DNA of 64,000 nucleotides from Smittia aterrima (lineage: Eukaryota > Arthropoda > Insecta > Diptera > Chironomidae). Position 1 is the stretch's first letter. Every line of letters starts with the position of its first letter. The DNA lies in contig CP093831.1 in assembly GCA_033063855.1 (NCBI GenBank), positions 11,718,001 to 11,782,000 on the forward strand, given 5' to 3'. Position numbers and translations under genes: made by a program. The notes beneath the pieces are model-generated. The model ran no database searches, was not told where the DNA came from, and saw only the letters and a program-made list of their open reading frames with translations. Shown here piece after piece: positions 59,006-64,000 of this stretch.

Positions 59006-59842
59006 ATGGATCAAGCATCTAACGAATATTCGATGTACATTCCTCGTGTGGCTCTGAGTTCGTCGAGCTCATCAAGCAAAGGCTCAAGCCGCTTGACAGA
59101 ATTCAAAACTGCTCGACGCAACGGCGAAGTGTCTGAGACCAGTGGAGAAAGTGAGTCGGAAGGAATTTACGGCTCATCAATTCGAAATTATGCCCCGAGA
59201 GCTGGTCGTGATCGGATGTACTTTGTTCACAAAGCGCCGAAACGAGGATCGAATTCCACAAAAAGCTCGTCAGCATCTTCATCAAGCAATCACAGTAATT
59301 ATGTAAGAATTGATTGCTCACATTAGGATTTTGATTGATTCAATCAACAATGCGTCTCATTAACAGAGCGTCAACTCATTGCTGCTGAGTGTCAAAAACT
59401 TGGAGAACTTCAACAATACAACAAAATCAGCTTACGCATATGATAATCCAACAATAATGGAAGCAAATATTGACCCAAAGCGTCAGCAAATGCTCGATAA
59501 CATTCGAAACATTTTAGCGATTGATGACATCAGCATTACCAACGCAAACAACGATAAGGCCAAAGACAACGATCAGCTCTCTACTGCCAGTTCAATGACC
59601 AACACGAACTTCACTGGTAAACTTAAAGTATTGCGAGACTATGATCACATCTAACTTTCCAATTTCCGTTTCTAGTTGTCACATTCAACGACGCAACTCG
59701 CAAAACAACGAAATCAAAAGCGATCTGTAGACGAAGCCATCAAGTTACAATCCTGATCCTCGTGATGAGCTTTCTCTTCCTGGTTGGAATCTCAGGTCTC
59801 GTGTGCATGCTCGAAATGAGATTCGCCAAAATGCCGAGGTGA
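59006..59842 (+). CDS. small single-pass membrane protein of unknown family, gene B
   Basis: Coding exons 59006-59302, 59367-59616 and 59676-59842, 237 residues. The first coding exon has the same protein sequence as gene A (YSMYIPRVALSSSSSSS and onward), and the first 16 codons of the next exon are also shared. After LENFN the two diverge sharply. Gene B then has NTTKSAYAYDNP and a shorter Asn/Asp-rich middle. The membrane helix is kept (VTILILVMSFLFLVGISGLV), as is the terminal KMPR. The layout is again cytosolic Ser-rich domain, one helix, tiny tail. Family unknown. AATAAA at 59949-59954. Confidence 0.72.
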
Positions 59843-59954
59843 CTCCAATGTGCCCAAAAAAAATTCTTTGATTGTGATTTTATCAATTCTTGGCTATGAA
59901 AACTGCGTAGACTTAAAAAAAATTATTTTTAGATTAGTTTCCATTGACAATAAA

Positions 59955-60915
59955 AGACTCGAAATTTTCTTTTACATTTAATTAAAATTCAGTTAATATT
60001 TTTCAATTCATTACAATTTTTTTTTGTTTTCCTCGAAATTTAAATGAAAACATTTTTCGTTTTAATATTTGCTGATGATTTCCTTAATCGGAACTGGTTT
60101 GCTGGGTTTGTAAACCTAACTACTTCAAGGTCCCGAAAAGTTTAGACAAAATAAAGAAATAATTTCTCTGACGAAAGCGGATTACTCTATTTCAGCGTAT
60201 TCTTGTGCCTCGCAAATTTACATTTTCAACTTTGTTCCGATTAATAATCGCAGCAGGTTGTGATAAGGTTCGTCATTCTTTGATTACTTAATTGAAAGAA
60301 CCGAGAGAAAGGAAATCTCAACCGAGCTGAAAGTCAAGCTCTTGAGATGCAACGATAAGTGGATTTAAATTCAGAATTTATTAAAGAAGCCCATTTCAAG
60401 AAAGAAATTACATTACGCAACTTTTAGTTTCTACGAAATAATAAAATTTTGCTTTGCGTAACTTACAAAAATTGATTAAACAGAAAGAAAATTTAATTTA
60501 CACTTAAAACTTTGTTAAAAACATAAACATGCTCGCTCAATCAACGGCTTAAGTTAATTACTGATCTGGTGAGAAAATCCTCGCTATTTTCTATTTTTCT
60601 TCATTTGTTTTTAGTAAAAAATGTTTTTCCTTCTTTTTTTTTTTCATCTTGTTTTGTGTTAAATGTAGCAATTTACTTTATTAGTTTTAATTGATGCGCG
60701 CACAGTTTCTTCTTACCAAAAAGGAGAATGAAAGGATTAGCGGGACATGATGTTGAAAGTTGGCGATCTTTCATCTGTTGTTACAACAAAGATTATTCAT
60801 TGATTTTCTTTTTTTTTTGATTTTTCACAATTTTAGTTTGTACGATCAATCGCGATTTATGCATGTTTTGTGTATATTTTGGTTGGTATTGGAGGCGACA
60901 GGACACATGACCAGT
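59955..60915. other. intergenic region membrane-protein gene B / Rac
   Basis: About 1 kb between two convergent genes, presumably including the Rac 3' UTR (reverse-strand signal TTTATT at 60677-60682). No supported coding frame. Confidence 0.4.
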
Positions 60916-61864
60916 TTAAAGCAACGTGCAGCGACGTTTCGGTTTCGTCATGATTATCGGGCACAAAACAGCGCGAATGGCTTCGTCGAACACCGTCTTG
61001 AGGCCTTTTTGCGTCAAAGCGGAACACTCTAAATACTTTACTGAACTAATCTCTTTCGCCATGGCCAGACCCTAAAAACGAAAGAAATTAAATCAAAAGT
61101 TTGTTCAAAGTCGATTGAGAGAAAACGTCAAATCACCTGTGGATATGTAATTGGCTGTAACTTTTTGTCGCGCAACTTCTCGATAGTGTTTTTATCATCT
61201 CGTAAATCTAGTTTGGTTCCCACCAAAATGATTGGCGTCGATGGACAATGATGACGAACCTCTGGATACCATTTAGCTCTTACATTCTCGAACGAAGCTG
61301 GATTGACCAGTGAAAAGCATATTAAGAAGACATCTGTTTGTGGATACGAAAGAGGTCTTAACCGATCGTAATCTTCTTGTCCGGCAGTATCCTTGAAAGA
61401 TCAAGACATAAGATTTAAATTATCTCGAAAGTTAGACTGTCTATTCTTACCCATAGTCCCAAGTTTATTGGTTTACCATCGACCATAACATTTGCCGAGT
61501 AGTTATCGAAAACAGTCGGAATATACTCGCCGGGAAAAGCATTTGTGGTGTAACTGATGAGGAGACATGTTTTACCAACAGCTCTGTGAGGGGTGAACAA
61601 AGAAAATCAATTATCAGCAATTGCATCCACTCTCGTTGTACTCTCACGCTAACACATGATTCATAATTGAATTAAATTAACTGAGATTCCGATCGAGTTC
61701 ATCGTCATCAAGTGGGTCAATTCAGCGATGTTGGACGTCGACTTTGCGACGGTTTTCATTTAATCGCGCACACATTTGTTTACACTGAATCATCGTTAGT
61801 CGCGGAAATGTCCACTAAGAGATACTCACCCATCACCAACAACTACACATTTGATGGCTTGCAT
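60916..61864 (-). CDS. Rac1: Rac-family small GTPase
   Basis: Exons 61864-61830, 61583-61451, 61391-61137 and 61071-60916, exactly 192 residues, the standard Rac length. MQAIKCVVVGDGAVGKTC gives the P-loop, YIPTVFDNYSANV switch I, DTAGQEDYDRLRPLSYP switch II, and GTKLDLRDD and ECSALTQKGL the guanine-binding motifs. A Rho-type insert helix (KNTIEKLRDKKLQPI) is present. The C-terminus has a basic patch (KPKRR) and the CAAX box CTLL for geranylgeranylation. Rac drives lamellipodial actin and cell migration through WAVE and PAK. The first exon is only 35 nt. Rac1 and Rac2 cannot be told apart here. Confidence 0.97.
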
Positions 61865-62951
61865 TGTTGCTCTGCGATTGTGTTATCCAATTATTGTGGA
61901 TTATCCTAAGCAGATTAAGAGAGAGATTAAAAATATTTATTAAACACTTAGGAAAAGGTTCTGTTCACGCATCGCCTTGAAATTTACGTTTATACACTTT
62001 AAGTGAACAACTCCTAAGCGAGTTAACGAAAATTCATCAAATCCGACAAAACGATGAATGAAACATTTCTGTCTCTCGCGCGGCTATGAAAATGTGGGAG
62101 ATGTGTTTAAATTGGATAAAAAAATCTGTATTAGTTCTGAAGGTCACTTGAATTTTTCAAGGTATCCGCGAGGAGTTTCAGTCTGATTCAGCTTTCTTTA
62201 TCAATTAGCTTGACATTTCTTTATCACATCCAACACTTGCTTTTGTTGTAATCAAACGAGGAGAGAGAAAAAGAAAAATATAAATTGCTGATGAATCACT
62301 TCTTTTGAAGTAAAGTTCAGGAATATATTTTTCGAGCCAACTGCCCACACTTCTATCACTTGTTACGCGTAATTGTTGAATTTGATGGATCGTTATCTGC
62401 GATTACTGATAGCACTAATTAATTTAATCGGTATTAAGGGCGTTTGTTTAAGTTTTTGTTATCCATCATTTCCATTTGAGGCATTTTTCTTGTTCAATTT
62501 TTGTATCGGAATTTTCACTTAATCATCGAACTTTTCTTTGATATCACAACTTACAAGGCTACTTAATGATAAGTGGTGATTAGATGTGGTCGATTGCAAT
62601 GCTAAGGACACGAAATAATCCCAGAAATAATTTTTATAAAATTTCTTCTTTTTTCTTCAGTTCAGTAAAAAGTTCATTTCGTTTCAGTATTTAGATCTAA
62701 AAAGCGAATTGGTACTAAAACTGTACTAAAAACCGTACTAAAACTGAGCAAACTGAGTGGTACTTACTAAAAACTGAGTGGTACTGACCACTCAGTATAC
62801 CCCTTAGCTTTCGAACTCCAAAGCTTTGCCACCAAATCTAAGCATTTGATCTACCTAGTAGACCAAAAGTTGAACAAATTTAAACCAAGTGACAGTTTAG
62901 TGAATAAATTTAATTTTATTGAAGATTTAAGTGCGTTTCATTCCAAAATCT
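61865..62951. other. intergenic region Rac / nudC
   Basis: About 1.1 kb upstream of Rac and downstream of nudC (both minus strand). It contains a patch of short repeats and a perfect inverted repeat at 62712-62796, described separately. A reverse-strand poly(A) signal for nudC (TTTATT) is at 62915-62920. Confidence 0.4.
62712..62796. repeat. gtactaaaa tandem repeats with a 10-bp perfect inverted repeat
   Basis: The motif gtactaaaa(a)c occurs three times in 62712-62744, then actgagtggtact twice. At 62773-62796 the arms actgagtggt and accactcagt are exact reverse complements around a 4-base spacer. Confidence 0.7.
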
Positions 62952-63953
62952 TTAATTAAATTTGCATTTGCTGAAATCCATTTCTGGATGTTCTTTCATG
63001 AATTTAGCCAGTACATCTTGTTTCTTCTGATCATCGCTTGTTGGAAGGCCCAATTCCTTTTGCTTTTGGTCGTACATCATCTTCTCGACCATTGAACGAG
63101 TTTCGCCGTCTAAATCGGAAAGTTTCGAAGGTTCAGGATTGATTTTGCGAGTTGAAATCGGAAGATCAGTCTTGATCTACAAAATAAAATTGTTTTAAAA
63201 GATTTTTCTCATTTAAAATGCGAAGAAATTACCAATTTGTCCCACCAACTCATTTGATTGATTTTCTCGAACGTGATGACAACTGCATTTTTGTCAATTG
63301 TCCACAGTGAATCATCGGTCTTGATTTCCGCGTTCCATTCACCATCGATGACTGGAGGTTGATTCTTCAATCCAACTTTGATTGTCTTCTTGGTAATTGT
63401 GACAGCAACATCTCTTGACTTGAGGCTCGTGATGTTCTTGAATGGCACTCGAAGCTGATGGAAAAAATCTTATTAGAACAATTGCACAAGAAATAAGAAA
63501 TTTCGCCAAATTACCTCAACTTCCTGAAGACTCTGAGTCCATTTGTAATTCTCAAGATCGCAGCCATTTCCAGCGTTTGGTTTTAGCTTTGCTTTTTCAG
63601 CTTCATCTGTCTCTTCATCAGCTTCATCGCCCAACGGTTTTGAGACTTCTTCGGACTCTTTTCCTCTAAAAATTTAGAAGTTATTCAATTAAGGTTTTAA
63701 CATTTATATGTTCATCAACTCACTTCGACTTCTTTCCATCAATTTCCTGTTGAAGCTTTGTTGCTTCTTCATCTGTGAGCTCAGTGATCGATGCCGATTG
63801 CTCTGCAATTGCAGCAGCTGCGGCTTCTTCCTCTTGACGTTTCTTTTTCAAAGCTTCCTGACGTTTTCTTTCTGTTTCTTCTCTTTCCTTGCGCTTTTGA
63901 TTAGCGATTTTAATGGCTTGAGCTCCTTCTTGACGAAATGCATTCAACAGAAC
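62952..63953 (-). CDS. nudC: nuclear distribution protein NudC (5' end outside window)
   Basis: Exons 63953-63724, 63665-63515, 63454-63233 and 63176-62952, 276 residues of the C-terminal part. The window ends before the first exon. Visible are a Lys/Glu-rich coiled coil (QKRKEREETERKRQEALKKK) and ELTDEEATKLQQEID. The CS (p23-like) domain follows, with NYKWTQSLQEVEL, IKVGLKNQPPVIDGEW and MSWWDKL. The C-terminal block reads INPEPSKLSDLDGETRSMV, MMYDQKQKELGLPTSDDQKK and MDFSKCKFN. All match animal NudC. Family role: an Hsp90-linked chaperone that stabilises LIS1 and supports dynein-dependent nuclear migration. The upstream open frame beyond 63953 is intron. Confidence 0.96.
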
Positions 63954-64000
63954 CTGAGAACATTCGAGAAAATGATTCACTTAACCTTAAGTAAAAAAAG

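Overview
The window looks like a compact, AT-rich insect nuclear genome. Nearly every gene is broken by short GT-AG introns of about 50-100 bp, intergenic spacing is tight, and the proteins most resemble those of flies (Diptera). A nematoceran, midge-like fly is my inference; nothing in the window names the species. All exon limits below were read by hand from splice sites and reading phase and could be off by a base or two.

Layout, left to right: the 5' end of an RN-tre/USP6NL-type TBC protein (-); golgin-97 (+); two tandem fatty-acid transport proteins (FATP/SLC27, both -), each with a long non-coding upstream region; a URB2-like ribosome-biogenesis protein (+); a ZIP zinc transporter (-) sharing a 5' region with CCDC22 (+); trunk, a Torso-type cystine-knot ligand (+); two claudin-like four-TM proteins (-); a short mRpS23 (-) head to head with a duplicated Polycomb gene (two + copies); GABA transaminase (+) tail to tail with the p97/VCP ATPase TER94 (-); a RUFY-family RUN-domain protein (-) whose first intron houses an unrelated type I membrane protein on the other strand; an alpha2-delta calcium-channel subunit (+); a small secreted MBF2-like protein (+); two tandem copies of a small single-pass membrane protein (+) embedded in large non-coding flanks; Rac GTPase (-); and the 3' part of nudC (-).

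Most genes are ordinary single-copy housekeeping or developmental genes and do not form a pathway. What is unusual is the amount of local duplication: FATP, the claudin-like gene, Polycomb and the small membrane protein are all doubled. The Polycomb locus is the most striking part. The first copy has lost its conserved C-terminal box and instead reads into an antisense piece of the neighbouring claudin-like gene. That piece is followed by a broken piece of the GABA transaminase gene. The two Polycomb copies are almost identical except in their chromodomains. The membrane-protein pair shows the reverse pattern: the 5' half is nearly identical and the 3' half strongly diverged.

Long stretches without genes (about 6.8-10.9, 13.2-15.4, 50.5-53.2, 54.1-59.0, 61.9-62.9 kb) hold AT-rich sequence with scattered conserved-looking blocks. 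I see no tRNA, rRNA, CRISPR array or intact transposon.
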